A stretch of 64,000 bases of DNA, taken from NCBI GenBank assembly GCA_013398275.1, contig VZSE01008792.1, positions 103,702-167,701 on the forward strand, written 5' to 3'. Shown here piece after piece: positions 36,386-46,945 of the stretch. The translations under genes and the position numbers were made by a program. The notes beneath the pieces were generated by a model, which had not been told where the DNA came from, ran no database searches, and saw nothing but the letters and a program-made list of their open reading frames with translations. The first letter of the stretch is position 1, and the number at the start of each line of letters is the position of its first letter. This DNA is from Promerops cafer. Lineage: Eukaryota; Chordata; Aves; Passeriformes; Nectariniidae.

Positions 36386-37199
36386 GAGCTTTCCATTAGT
36401 CCCTTCCATTAGTGCCTTCAAATAAGATCCCAAACCTTCAGAACAGGAGAGTCAAGGTGAGATTGCAGCTCAGACTGTGAAACTTCCAAGGCCTTGCTCT
36501 TCACCCTCCCAAAACTGAAGATTTGTCTTATGCTGCCCAACAGCCCCACTTGGCTTTTCAAGAAAAGTGGTGCACCCAGGATGTGGGCAGCCCTTCCTTG
36601 AGCTGATTTCCGCAGCCCTTACTCAGCAGAGATGATCTGCCAAGCTCTCCCTCTCGCACAGAAGGCAGAGCACTCGCTGCTGTGTGGAGCTGCAGCTCTG
36701 CAGCACAGGCTGCTGGTTCTGCTGTGCTTTGTGTAGTGAATGGAGACACCTTGAAGGCACAGTCCAGCCCCGACACAAGCAGAGAGCAGCTGCTGCCGGA
36801 GATAACTGCGGCACAACCTTCTCCTGGCACAGCCGGCAGTGTTTGCATCCCTCTGAAGAGCAGGGTTTGTCCTTCCCTCAGCACAGATCATTAACCACTC
36901 ACTGCTCCAGGGGGAAGATGCTGCACCAAATCCTTCTGTCCCTGTCCCCAGCCGTGCCTGCTTTCCCCGCTCTGTGCTGGGCATGAGGATGAAGCCCACC
37001 CCTCATGCTCCAGGAGCTGTGTCCATCCCATGGAGATGCCACCTGGCCTCCACATGTGAGGACATGGGAGCCAGCGAAGTGTCTGGAAGGGGAGGTCAGA
37101 CGAGGGCGGGGAGCTGCCCTGCCCTGCTGCCCTGCGTGGGGGGACATTGTTGTAGGCACCTTCCAGCAGCCGGCGGCTGGCGGGAACAGGTGGTGGAGG

Positions 37200-37330
37200 T
37201 GAAGGCTGACACCTCTCAGTGCTTAATCATTCCCGTTAGTAGCTTTATGAATGGCAGCCAAAAAGTGCCATAATTGCTGCAGTGACGCTTGCTAATGACT
37301 CGAGTTAGATCTGGCAAGTAGTCAAAGGCA
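37200..37330. promoter_or_regulatory. Short candidate conserved noncoding element
   Basis: Contains GCTTAATCATTCCCGTTAG, GCCATAATTGCTGCAGTGAC and GCTAATGACTCGAG. The sequence is complex and not repeat-like. A second similar patch with GTGGGTTATTAGCAG lies at 37800-37930. Confidence 0.28.
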
Positions 37331-38567
37331 GGGGAGAAGAAGTAAAATTGCAGGAGCAGCATCTGAATTCCTGCCTTGGACCACTGCAGAGGAAAGCAGA
37401 GCAAGCCCAGCTTGGGACCTGCAGGTACAGATAGGGAGGGACCAAGCATGATGGGTGAGCAGAGAGAGATATTCTAGCACACCCCTTGCCTGCCCCTGGG
37501 GAGACAACTGCATGAGAAAGGAGAAGGGGGAATAGAAGAACAAGCCCAAATTTTCAGAGTAGCTCAAAATCCTTTTTCTTGGGGGACTTAAGGTGACCCA
37601 CCTCCTTGAAAACATCTTTCTACTCCAAAATCACCTTGAATCAGGGTGACACAAGCCCTGGGAGAAGCAGGGTAACAGCTCACTGCCAGCCCCAGCAGCA
37701 CCTCCCTTACACTGCACGTGCCTTGGGACGTCCAGCCTGGGGCTCCCACTGCTCCACCCCCATGGCCAGGGGAGAGCAATCCAGCCCCTCCTGAGCTAAC
37801 AGCACGCTCCTCCTGATTATGTATCTGTTTCTGAATGTTAACAAACAGTCGGCAGCAGCTGATTGAGTGGGTTATTAGCAGAATGAAGACAGATGGTGGA
37901 GGATTAACTCCAAAGCGTCTTTATTGCGCAGCCGTCATTGCAGACAGCTCTCCCTCTCCCTCTGTCTACGACTGTCACCAGCTCCATTTCACCCCACAGC
38001 TCCCAGTGCACAGCAGAGCGTGGGCCCAGCACGAGACAAACCCATCATCGATCACATGGGCGCAGAGCAGCCATGCTGGAGCTGGGCCTTCCTGCTCCCC
38101 AGACACATTCCACCCCCAAATCCAGACTTTTCCTGCTGAGGGCTTCACAAAGCGAGACGTGGTCGCACCTGATCCAGCACAGCAGTGCAAGGACAGTGCC
38201 CAGACTGGGTTTGCTGTGGTGCCTGACAGCTGGGAGAGGCTCCAACACTGCACCTGGACCTGTCTGATCACTACAGAGACTGAGATGAGGAACTGATGGA
38301 ACTGATGTGGGCAGAGGCACATCATGGACACCGATCTTGGCTCCTCATCCTGGGGCCCAGCTCAGCTGGAAGAGCCACATCTGCAGCCAGCTGTGCTAAT
38401 GGACATCATCCCTTGCCAGCTGCTCAACAAACAGCACAATGCCACCAAAGACCCTTGCTGGGCATCTCTACCCACATCTATTTCACCCCACTGGAAGAGG
38501 TTGCCAAACTGATCTGTGAGCATCCAGACTGGATCTTCTCTGTGGGGCAGCCAAAAACACCATGTTC

Positions 38568-38795
38568 ACAGAATCACAGAATATCCTGAGGTTTAGGCGA
38601 CCCACAAGGATCATCCAGTCCAGCTCCTGGCCCTGCACAGACAACCCAACAACCCCACCCTGTGCATCCCTGAGATCATTCTCCAAAGGCTCCTGGAGCT
38701 CTGGCAGCCTCGGGGCCGTGCCCATTCCCTGGGGAGCCTGGGCAGTGCCCAGCTCCTCTGGGGGAAGAACCTTTCCCTGAAATCCAACCTGAGAA
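38568..38795 (-). mobile_element. CR1 LINE fragment, second subfamily
   Basis: CACAGAATCACAGAATATCC, then ACCCACAAGGATCATCCAGT and CCTGCACAGACAACCCAACA. Grouped with 9973, 53538 and 60738 by shared variants. Confidence 0.88.
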
Positions 38796-40047
38796 ATTAT
38801 TTCCCATCAGTAAATTATTCTTCCACACTGTCAAGACTTCCAGCTCCTCTTGTGCTTATCTACCTCCAAGCCCTTGTAGATGTCTCCAGTAAATGACAGG
38901 AAGGTTCTAATGGTCCCTGCAACTACCTGTTTCCTCTGGGATGGAGACCCCACACCTCATATTATCCCACTGCCCCACTGCCTTCCTGTGCTTTTGGTTC
39001 CTTCAGCTCCCTTGTAGTTATTAATAGGGCTGTTCTTCAGCCTCTTTTTAAAGGGAGGAAAAGCTCTCACTTGGCATAAATACAGAAGGGGAGCTGCTCT
39101 CTCTCCTCACCCTAGCAAGGGAACTGGCCCAAAGAGTCAGGCTGAGGCACCTTGGGCAGGAAATTCCTGTAGATGACCAGACATCTGACCCCACCCCAGC
39201 CCACACACCATACAGTGTGGATCTGCACTGCACTCCACCAAAACCCTGGGAAGCTGGATGTCTGCAATTGTCATCTGTAACTGCTTCTAATGAAAACACA
39301 AGTCCTAGGTGGTCTTTGTAGCCATGGAAATCCCCCTGACTTTTGTTTTGGGCAGATTGTACCTTTAAACATAATGGCCCTGCAGCCTGCAGGGGCCAGA
39401 AACTGGCTGCATGTCAGGCAGGAACACTTTGTTCCCTTTCCCTCACAAAAGCTTTACTTTTGGCCTTTCATGTTTCTTTGTTCTCTCCACACAAAGCCAT
39501 GCTCAGCCTGAAAAGGGGGCTCACTTCGTAGGCTGACGCAGGCTCTGAATCCATCAGGGGACCAGAGCAATCCCAAAGGATTGGCAGGATGCCCAGGGTC
39601 CTGCCAGCTCTCCAACACCCTGTGAGCATCCCCAGGGTCTGGGCACAGCCACAGGCAGCCTGTCCACGAGGCTTGAAGGACAGGAAGGTACGAGAGGGAG
39701 GCTGCACCTTCTCACAGCACTCGTGTCCCGTGGGGCAGCCCCTTCCCATTAAAAACATCCTCTAATCAATGTTTAAAGAGTGTGTGGTAATTAACAAGCA
39801 TGAGGTGAAGTCTGGTGAAGTCTTGTGAAGTACTTTCCCCGTGTTATCAGCTCAGTATCAGGGCTCCTGGGAACGTGAAGGAACCTTTGATCTTGTAACT
39901 GATATTTGAGCCATAAACTTGCCTCTATGAGAGTTTTACTCCATGGAAACAAACTCACCTTTTACTCTCATGAAGAAAGGCTTCCTGCAGGAGCAGACAC
40001 CCCCATGACTAACTGCTGGCAAAGCTCCATCCCATGCAGGGAAAAAG

Positions 40048-40250
40048 AATCATGCAATAGTTTGGGTTAGGAGGGACCTTTCAGGGCCACGCAACCCAAC
40101 CCCCTGCAGTGAGCAGGGACACCTTCCTCTAGACTAGGTTACTCAGAGCCCCATCCAGCCTGACCTTGGATGTTTCCAGAAAAGGAAGCGCAGCAGGGCA
40201 AGAGATCACACCCTTTGTCCAAATTATTTCCAATCAGAGTCCCTAAAAAG
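40048..40250 (-). mobile_element. CR1 LINE fragment, diverged
   Basis: GAATCATGCAATAGTTTGGG, then CCTGCAGTGAGCAGGGACAC and CTAGACTAGGTTACTCAGAG. About 0.7 kb downstream of the 78-bp KIRREL3 exon. Confidence 0.87.
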
Positions 40251-40965
40251 GGTTAAATCCATGCTTGGGTCAAGTTTCCAATTCCCAGAGTGACCTCACA
40301 GAAGCCAAACTCTCTGTGACACATCCTGGAGACCCTCCCATCTCACAGGGCTCTGGGCTTCCTTCTCTCATCTACCATTAATCAGAAGGGGCTGCACCAG
40401 GGCTGGCTCCAGGAAAGGAAGCTACCAGAAGCAAGGATGCCAGTTCTTCTGAGAATAAATAGTTTTTGTTTAGTTATTATGCTTCATAATTATTTATGAT
40501 ATTTCTATGGATTAATCAATGCTCATAAAGTACTTGAGGAATGACTGGAATATAAAATAGGGAAATTTCAGCAGAAGTTTGAAGAGCAATGTGATGGTGA
40601 CTCTGTGAGGTTCAAAGGCACTGGAAACTGGGATTCTGGAAGTGTCATGGTGGCCACTGCCACCCAACTAGAATAAGAAGAGTAGATGCAGCAATTGCTG
40701 CAAGAGCTTCCTGTCTGACAAATCCTTTCTGTAGGAAAAGACGGTGGGTTTTGGATGTATGGAGCTACAAAGCTCCTGCTCTTCTCTTGCAGCTTCACAC
40801 AGGGGGCTCCCCACATGCATGCCCTCGAAGATGTTCCAGAGATCAAAGGGGAAGCAGGATTTTCTCCAGGGTGGGAACAAGATCCCAGCACACCCTTAGA
40901 GGTGAAGCCCCTCACAATGAGATTGCTAAAGAGGAAGAAGAAGAGAAGGTGACAGAAGTGCTCAC

Positions 40966-41043
40966 CTTCAGTCATCCTGCGGTACTTCTCCTTGTACATG
41001 AACCCCAGTACTAGGCAGCATCCTCTTCCTGGGAGCCCCAGTT
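40966..41043 (-). CDS. KIRREL3: KIRREL3 coding exon: end of leader and N-terminal segment
   Basis: Seen: on the minus strand a pyrimidine-rich tract ending in TTGCAG precedes base 41043, and GTGAGC follows base 40966, so the exon is 78 bp. It starts with the last two bases of a Glu codon and ends with the first base of a Gly codon (phase 1 at both ends). The translation is (E)LGLPGRGCCLVLGFM followed by YKEKYRRMTE(G). This lines up with the mammalian KIRREL3 segment between the signal peptide and the first Ig domain (GCCLVLG, then a Met, a basic patch and RRM.EG). Known: KIRREL3 is a type I membrane adhesion receptor acting in synapse formation and axon sorting. Inferred: the exon completes or follows the signal peptide. 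The initiator Met should sit in an upstream exon not found here. Being a symmetric 78-bp exon, it could be skipped without shifting frame. Only the homology call rests on memory; the splice sites and frame join are direct. Confidence 0.9.
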
Positions 41044-41579
41044 CTGCAAGAGAAGAGAGCGTGGGGTTAGACTGGGCTGGGGACAGGAGCAGGCACCTGG
41101 GGCTGCTGCAGGGAGAGAATCCTGCTGGAGATACCCTTCAGGAAAAATGCCAGGAAGGTGGGCAAGTAACAGAAGTCTTTGGTCAGCCTCACAGAGCTGA
41201 GCTTGGCTGGGGCCCAAGACAGTGTATCTAAAGACAGGAGGGTCAGCATCCCCTCCCTTGCCTGTCCTTAAGCACTCCTCTATTCCAAGTGAGGGAAAGA
41301 GCTGCATCTTCCTCCCCAGCAGCACCGACAGGACTCTTTTATCCCTTTCTGCCTTAGTGGGCAGCAAAGTGAAACGGGAAATGGGCCTCAGTCGGGAAGA
41401 TGGTTCTGGCCTGAGGAATCTTGCTCTTTGGAAGCAAGCAAGTGACCCTATGAGCAGGAGAGTGCCAGAGTCTGAGGAGGCACAGGCCTTTGATGCCTTG
41501 ATTTGTTAATGGGGCTTTTTGACTCTTGGTAGCAAACAGAGAGATCTGAGCGTGGGTTTTTCCAGAAGTAGGCTGCGAG

Positions 41580-41880
41580 CACAGGCGCCCTCCCCGTGCG
41601 CATCTCAGAGAGGCAGAGAGCTCTCGTTCTTCAAACAAATTCTCCTGTGTCACAGTGCAGAAAATTAAGGTACCATGTCCCCAATGCTGCCTGCGGACCT
41701 GCAGAGCTCCTCGGGGGCTTCTGTGCTCTGCAGAGCCCCGCTGATCAAAGCCCCTTTGATGTTTACTTGATGTGGCTGCGGACTGCGCAGAGCCCCCTCT
41801 GCCGCGCCGCGAAGTTGTGCCGCTCACGGGAGGGGAAGGCGGCGGAGCGGGAGGCTGGAGAGCAGCGGGACCTGCCTGGC
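41580..41880 (-). promoter_or_regulatory. CpG-dense patch upstream of first visible KIRREL3 exon
   Basis: About a dozen CpG dinucleotides fall within roughly 100 bp (41780-41880), with more around 41580-41610, in otherwise CpG-poor intron. It lies 0.55-0.85 kb upstream of the 78-bp exon in the direction of transcription. On the minus strand a GTGAGC possible donor sits at 41827-41822 inside the patch, preceded by CCC (weak exon-end context). This could be an internal promoter with a noncoding first exon, or an unmethylated enhancer. The sequence alone cannot decide. Confidence 0.4.
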
Positions 41881-43164
41881 AAACTTGGCTTTCAGCACCA
41901 CGAGGCAAACTTGGGGTTGAATCGCAGATCTGGATGGTGTCCAGAGGAAGAGGGAAGTGTGATGTGATGTGCAGGGAAGATCCCCAGGTCCACGTGGGTA
42001 TAGACCCAGATAGAGAGAATCCCTCCCTAACAGTGCTCGCTGCCACGGCATCCCAGCGGAGTGGTTGCATCCTCCTCTTGTGCACAGTGTGAGGCAGAAT
42101 TTGAGCCTAAACCTAGAAAGAACCAGACTTCTTTTGATGCCAGGGCATTCAGGGTACACACAGGCTCAGTTAAAGCACTTCCTCTAGCATTATACAGGGC
42201 TCCAGCTTGCAGGAGGCTCCCGGTCCTACGGCTCCCACCAGGGAGGAATCAGCATCTAACCAAAACAAATCACATGTGTAATCCCACTGAGGCTGATGCT
42301 CAGACAAAAGCCAGTCTTGAAATTATCAGAGTAAGCTGAAATTTAATTGCTCCCCTAAATCCGCCTTGTCCTGGAGGTAATGCCCTGAAGAGAAAAATGT
42401 GTCTCCAGAATGTGACTCCCCCTCTCATGATGTCTTTGGGTGTGCTTGTAACTCTCTCATCGGCCATAAAAGTGGTGACCAACTCAGGTGAAGATGTCTA
42501 AAGACAGGACAGATGACTCAACCACCAGAACTCTCTGTGGTTTCTTGAATTAACAGGAAGGGGTAATGAGCAGCCACTGTCCACCTCTGATGGTGGAAAC
42601 CAGTTCTCTCGCTCTCCAGGACAGAAATAAGGTTCTCCACCTGGGTCTGCACAAAGTGCACAAGCACAAACCTACTCAGAGAGCTGTCGGCCTGCAGAGC
42701 GTTGGATGCCTCTGGCTGCAGGGACACCCAGCTCAGGCTGCCTCCCTCAGCCCTGCCTGATAATGAGAATCAATGAGACCTTGCTGATCTTGGGGGAGTT
42801 CCCATGCAGAATCCTGTGAGGATCCGTGTGCCTGGCAGAGCCGTGAGCCCCCCCAGAGCCCCCAGGGCCGACTGCACAGAGCCAGCAAAGCAGGTGAGAG
42901 CCTTTATGTCTTTATTGATAGGAAAACAAAACCCCATCGATTGCTATTGAGCCTCCAACGAGCATCAAGGTATCAAAGTAATTAAAACAACACAATTAGA
43001 TTAGTGTCAGACAAGGCAGCAGAGCCACAGTGCAGCTGAGCAAGCCAGCACTGCTTGCTCAGACGTGCCACGGGGACCAGTGTGTGGATGCTGGCTGGGT
43101 TTTCCTGGACACACAGCTGGAGTGAGGGGGGCTGCCACACCCTGCACACACCACGAGCACCAAC

Positions 43165-43645
43165 ATCACCAGGATCATGGACTGGTTTGGGTGGGAATGG
43201 ACCTTAAGGCCCCTGCCATGGCAGGGACACCTTCCACTGTCCCAGGTTGCTCCAAGCCCCATCCAGCCTGGCCTTGGGCACTCCCAGGGATCCAGGGGCA
43301 GCCACAGCTGCTCTGGGCCCTCTGTGCCAGGACCTCAGCACCCTCACAGGGAACAATTCCTTCCCAATATCCCATCCAGCCCTGCCCTCTGGCAGTGGGA
43401 GCCATTCCTTGTGTCCTGTCCCTCCAGGCCTTGTCCCCAGTCCCTCTCCAGCTCTCCTGGAGCCCCTTCAGGCCCTGCAAGGGGCTCTGAGCTCTCCCTG
43501 GAGCCTTCTCCTCTCCAGGTGAGCACCCCCATCTCTCCCAGCCTGGCTCCAGGGCAGAGGGGCTCCAGCCCTTGGAGCATCTCAGGGGCCTCTCTGGACT
43601 CCCTCCAGCAGCTCCAGGTCCTTCTAAAGATGGTGGCCCCAGAGC
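43165..43645 (-). mobile_element. CR1 LINE fragment, young subfamily
   Basis: GATCATGGACTGGTTTGGGT to the AGCTCCAGGTCCTTCTAAAG block. Its 5' part (from 43589) is repeated after the assembly gap at 44233. Confidence 0.92.
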
Positions 43646-44152
43646 ACCCTGAGCCAGGGCAGTGCTGGGGACAGCAGGAGCCGCAGTGTCCTGGGACAAT
43701 CCCACCACTCAGGTGTCCAGCTCTCACCTTCCCCCTGCAGTGAGCAAAAAGCTCCAAAAAGGGGGTTGTGGGCAGGGGCTCCAGCCCCAGGCAATGGCTG
43801 TGCTGCCCAACAGATCCCAGGCCCAGCTGAGCCCTCAGGGAGGGAGGGAGGCTCAGGCTGAGCTGGATCCAATGAAATGTGGGTTCTGCCTCTCTGGAGC
43901 CTGGCTCAGCAGGCTGCTGTGGGTGCCTGTCTCCCGTTTGCCTCCCCAAGGGGTGCTATAATTAACACTTATAAACCACTTTGATATCCCATGATGAAAG
44001 GAGCTGTACAAAAGCACTGCATTATAATAATTCATACCATAAATTTGTGAGAACATGCAAAAATCTTTATAGCTAAAGGCACCTTTAAATACTTGAGAGT
44101 GCCTTTAAAAGGTAAAATACTTCAAGATGACTCTGCTGCCTAAGGATGTCTC
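43589..44152. repeat. 564-bp duplication flanking the gap, copy 1
   Basis: Matches 44233-44796 with a constant offset of 644 bp and no indels. I found two substitutions: C at 43672 versus G at 44316, and A at 43711 versus T at 44355. It covers the 5' part of a CR1 fragment and the ancient element tail at 43969. Confidence 0.93.
43969..44040 (+). mobile_element. Ancient LINE/SINE 3' tail (L3 or AmnSINE-like)
   Basis: ATAAACCACTTTGATATCCC, then GATGAAAGGAGCTGTACAAA and a TTATAATAATT end. Same layout as 1625-1695. Present twice because it lies in the gap-flanking duplication (second copy at 44613-44684). Confidence 0.45.
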
Positions 44153-44232
44153 NNNNNNNNNNNNNNNNNNNNNNNNNNNNNNNNNNNNNNNNNNNNNNNN
44201 NNNNNNNNNNNNNNNNNNNNNNNNNNNNNNNN
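44153..44232. other. Assembly gap (80 N)
   Basis: A run of 80 undetermined bases, flanked on both sides by a 564-bp near-identical sequence. The join is therefore not reliable. Confidence 1.
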
Positions 44233-44796
44233 CCTCTCTGGACTCCCTCCAGCAGCTCCAGGTCCTTCTAAAGATGGTGGCCCCAGAGCACCCTGAGCCA
44301 GGGCAGTGCTGGGGAGAGCAGGAGCCGCAGTGTCCTGGGACAATCCCACCACTCTGGTGTCCAGCTCTCACCTTCCCCCTGCAGTGAGCAAAAAGCTCCA
44401 AAAAGGGGGTTGTGGGCAGGGGCTCCAGCCCCAGGCAATGGCTGTGCTGCCCAACAGATCCCAGGCCCAGCTGAGCCCTCAGGGAGGGAGGGAGGCTCAG
44501 GCTGAGCTGGATCCAATGAAATGTGGGTTCTGCCTCTCTGGAGCCTGGCTCAGCAGGCTGCTGTGGGTGCCTGTCTCCCGTTTGCCTCCCCAAGGGGTGC
44601 TATAATTAACACTTATAAACCACTTTGATATCCCATGATGAAAGGAGCTGTACAAAAGCACTGCATTATAATAATTCATACCATAAATTTGTGAGAACAT
44701 GCAAAAATCTTTATAGCTAAAGGCACCTTTAAATACTTGAGAGTGCCTTTAAAAGGTAAAATACTTCAAGATGACTCTGCTGCCTAAGGATGTCTC
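44233..44796. repeat. 564-bp duplication flanking the gap, copy 2
   Basis: Second copy, beginning immediately after the N run and continuing into unique sequence at 44797. Near identity plus the gap suggests two haplotypes of one locus placed in tandem by the assembler, rather than a biological duplication. Confidence 0.93.
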
Positions 44797-45429
44797 ACCA
44801 TTTTGGGTTTTAGTGGCTACCTAAAGCTAAAATAGTTAAGCAGATACCCAGCATTTTAAATTTCTTGGATTTAGGGAGCCTGCTGAGACACACCAACACC
44901 AGAATGTTTTAACCCTTGTGTGTCCCCATCTCCCCCAGATCAATCCCATCCATTTCCTTGTGATAATTAAATTTCTCAGCATGGCAAAAGCAGTTACAGC
45001 TGAAGTTGATCATCCCATGCACTGTGATGAAGTGGGAGCTAAAGTATTCTGGTTGGAAAACACACAGCAGAGCCATGGTTTCGACCCTCTCAGAAGTACC
45101 TGCATTAATTCACGCCCAGACTGGCAGAAGAGCCACTCACTGGGCAAAGCAGGAGCAAGTTCAAACCAGAAATTGCCAGTGACAATGAAGCAAAAGCCAA
45201 TTAAAAGAAGCAAGACCTTGGAGTCTTCGAGAAAGGGATCCTCAGCCTGGGAAACAGAGGGGAAAGATGCTTAGGAAGAAAGATCTCTCAGTGCTGGCCC
45301 AAGCTATGGATTCCTTCTGCTTTTTCCTCACTTCTGTCATGTATGGGATTTCTTTACTCCATTTCAAGGCAGTTCCTTCCCTCACCACTCAGGAAGGGAA
45401 GGAAATCTCTGATCACCGGTTCACTAAAG

Positions 45430-45905
45430 GCTAAGGCTGCAAAGCTGTAATAAGGGTTTATTAACATAATCATAATATGTACTATTGTGTAGCTGTATCC
45501 CACCAGGAATGATAATAAACATTTAATAGCCCAATAATACCTGTTTAATAATTTTTCAGCTCACCCTGTCTAATTGCGAGTTTATTAAAGAACGATAAAC
45601 TTTATAATCGTTGTAAAGGCATAATTGCAATTCCATTGCTTATTTAATATTGAGCTAATGATATTACAACTAAGTTATATTTTCCCATACATATTAAATA
45701 TCAATTAGCTGGTTTAAACTATTGATTTGTATTTAATTAACTATGCTATTATATACCAATTAAACTCTTATAAGAGAAGCAGAAACAGCTGGTCTCTAAA
45801 ATTAAATTTTTAAAACTTTGTATTAACATAAATATCACGTTTCCATTTTGTCATGTTTTCCTTCTACAGTGATGGCAATTTGCTACCTGTAAATATTTTT
45901 TCTGA
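45430..45905. promoter_or_regulatory. Very AT-rich block, candidate conserved noncoding element
   Basis: A sharply AT-rich island of nearly 500 bp in GC-moderate surroundings. It is not a simple repeat: it holds many different TAAT/ATTA homeodomain cores, TTTATAA and AATTGC words, and no CR1 similarity. Known: vertebrate developmental enhancers within adhesion-gene introns often look like this. Conservation was not tested. Confidence 0.4.
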
Positions 45906-46649
45906 TTGTGTGTTATATCCATGAGTTTAACTCTGCTTTCTGGGATGGGGAATGGGCAGATATCCTACTGTCAGTGACATCGAAATGTGGGAGCTGGGAA
46001 AGGCAGAGGGCTGGAAAAGCCTCATCTCACCTGGGGATCCCAGAAGCAAAGAACTTGGCTGGGAGCTCTTCAAAGAGCACGAAATTCTCCAAGGAAAGAA
46101 GCTGGACACCTTCCTGAGCTGGCCAGCAAGGTGATAGGAGAAGATCCTACCTGGCTAAATCAACAGATTTTGGTTATTACACATTTTGATGGAGAATCCT
46201 CAGCTCCTGCTGAGAAGTTTCCTGTCCTGGTGGATACAGTTGCCTGCTGTATATGGGTGCCTTGATAAAGAAGCAATATGAACAGAAAAGCCTGGTCTCC
46301 CAAGGTTTTCCATGCTCTTGGCTTCACTGTGTCTAGGGATGCTTCATCCCAAAAGTTTGAAGAAATACGCGAAGGAGCATTTTCTTTTTTTTCATAATTT
46401 TGATTTCCAGGCTCAGAACCACCCCAAACATCCCTGTAACCTCTTCCTCAGAGGACTCTGCCCTGGGCACCCATGGAGCACCTTTCCCTCCAAGCTCTCC
46501 TGACATGAGTACTGGGTTCAAGCTTCCTCCCTGGATGTTGTTTGCATCCACGAGCATTCCTGAGCCTGCAATTCCTGCAATTTGGCAGAGAGCAAATGGA
46601 TCCTTTGGCACAGAATTTCTGTATTACACTGTTAAGTCTGCAGAGCAAT

Positions 46650-46945
46650 CCAAGATCTTCAGAGATGAAAAAAGCCGTACGAATGCAAGATATTATTAAA
46701 TCTGTGCCTGGTTAATTTATAAAAATGTATTAAAAAACCTAAGAGGCTTCCCAGATGAGAAAATGGGCACATTACTGTTTGAAATATGAATGAAGCAGAG
46801 ATCAGTGTTAAATGCCGGAGTGGTATTGTATTTTATTCTACAGGGCTCTGCAAAAAAGTTGCATTTATAAACCCATTTATTGTATTATGTACTCGCAAAC
46901 CACCTTGTCATCCATTTATTGCACAAATAAAATCTTAAAAGCAGA
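46650..46945. promoter_or_regulatory. AT-rich block, candidate conserved noncoding element
   Basis: Carries repeated CATTTATTG words (CCCATTTATTGTATTATG and TCCATTTATTGCAC), AATAAAATC and a TTTATAAAAATG run, without tandem structure. No CR1 similarity. Confidence 0.28.

Larger units (their letters stand above)
14043..40965 (-). other. KIRREL3: KIRREL3 intron between the N-terminal exon and Ig1 (26.9 kb)
   Basis: Bounded by GTGAGC after 40966 and CAG before 14042. It is phase 1 and rich in CR1 fragments of both orientations. It has a minisatellite at 22031-22262, a CpG-dense patch near 33.1 kb and AT-rich blocks at 21640-21975, 25790-26070, 29690-29920, 32395-32545, 34960-35520, 37200-37330, 37800-37930 and 40440-40570. 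I see nothing definable in the main stretches between these: 15405-17615, 18130-20980, 22270-23660, 23740-25790, 28150-29690, 29920-31330, 32550-33030, 33250-34110, 36390-37200 and 38800-40045. Confidence 0.9.

Noticed and set aside
39800..39835. Three GTGAAGTC-like units in a row
   Set aside because: About 30 bp of slippage-type repeat, too short to carry meaning.
40568..40999. 143-codon ORF starting at the Met inside the 78-bp exon and reading into the intron
   Set aside because: After MTEG the frame passes a strong GTGAGC donor and becomes non-homologous. The in-frame exon join to Ig1 is far better supported than intron retention.
41354..42085. 243-codon minus-strand ORF upstream of the 78-bp KIRREL3 exon
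   Set aside because: Not in a recognisable protein family; explained by the CpG-dense patch. Kept only as a possible promoter region, not as a coding exon.
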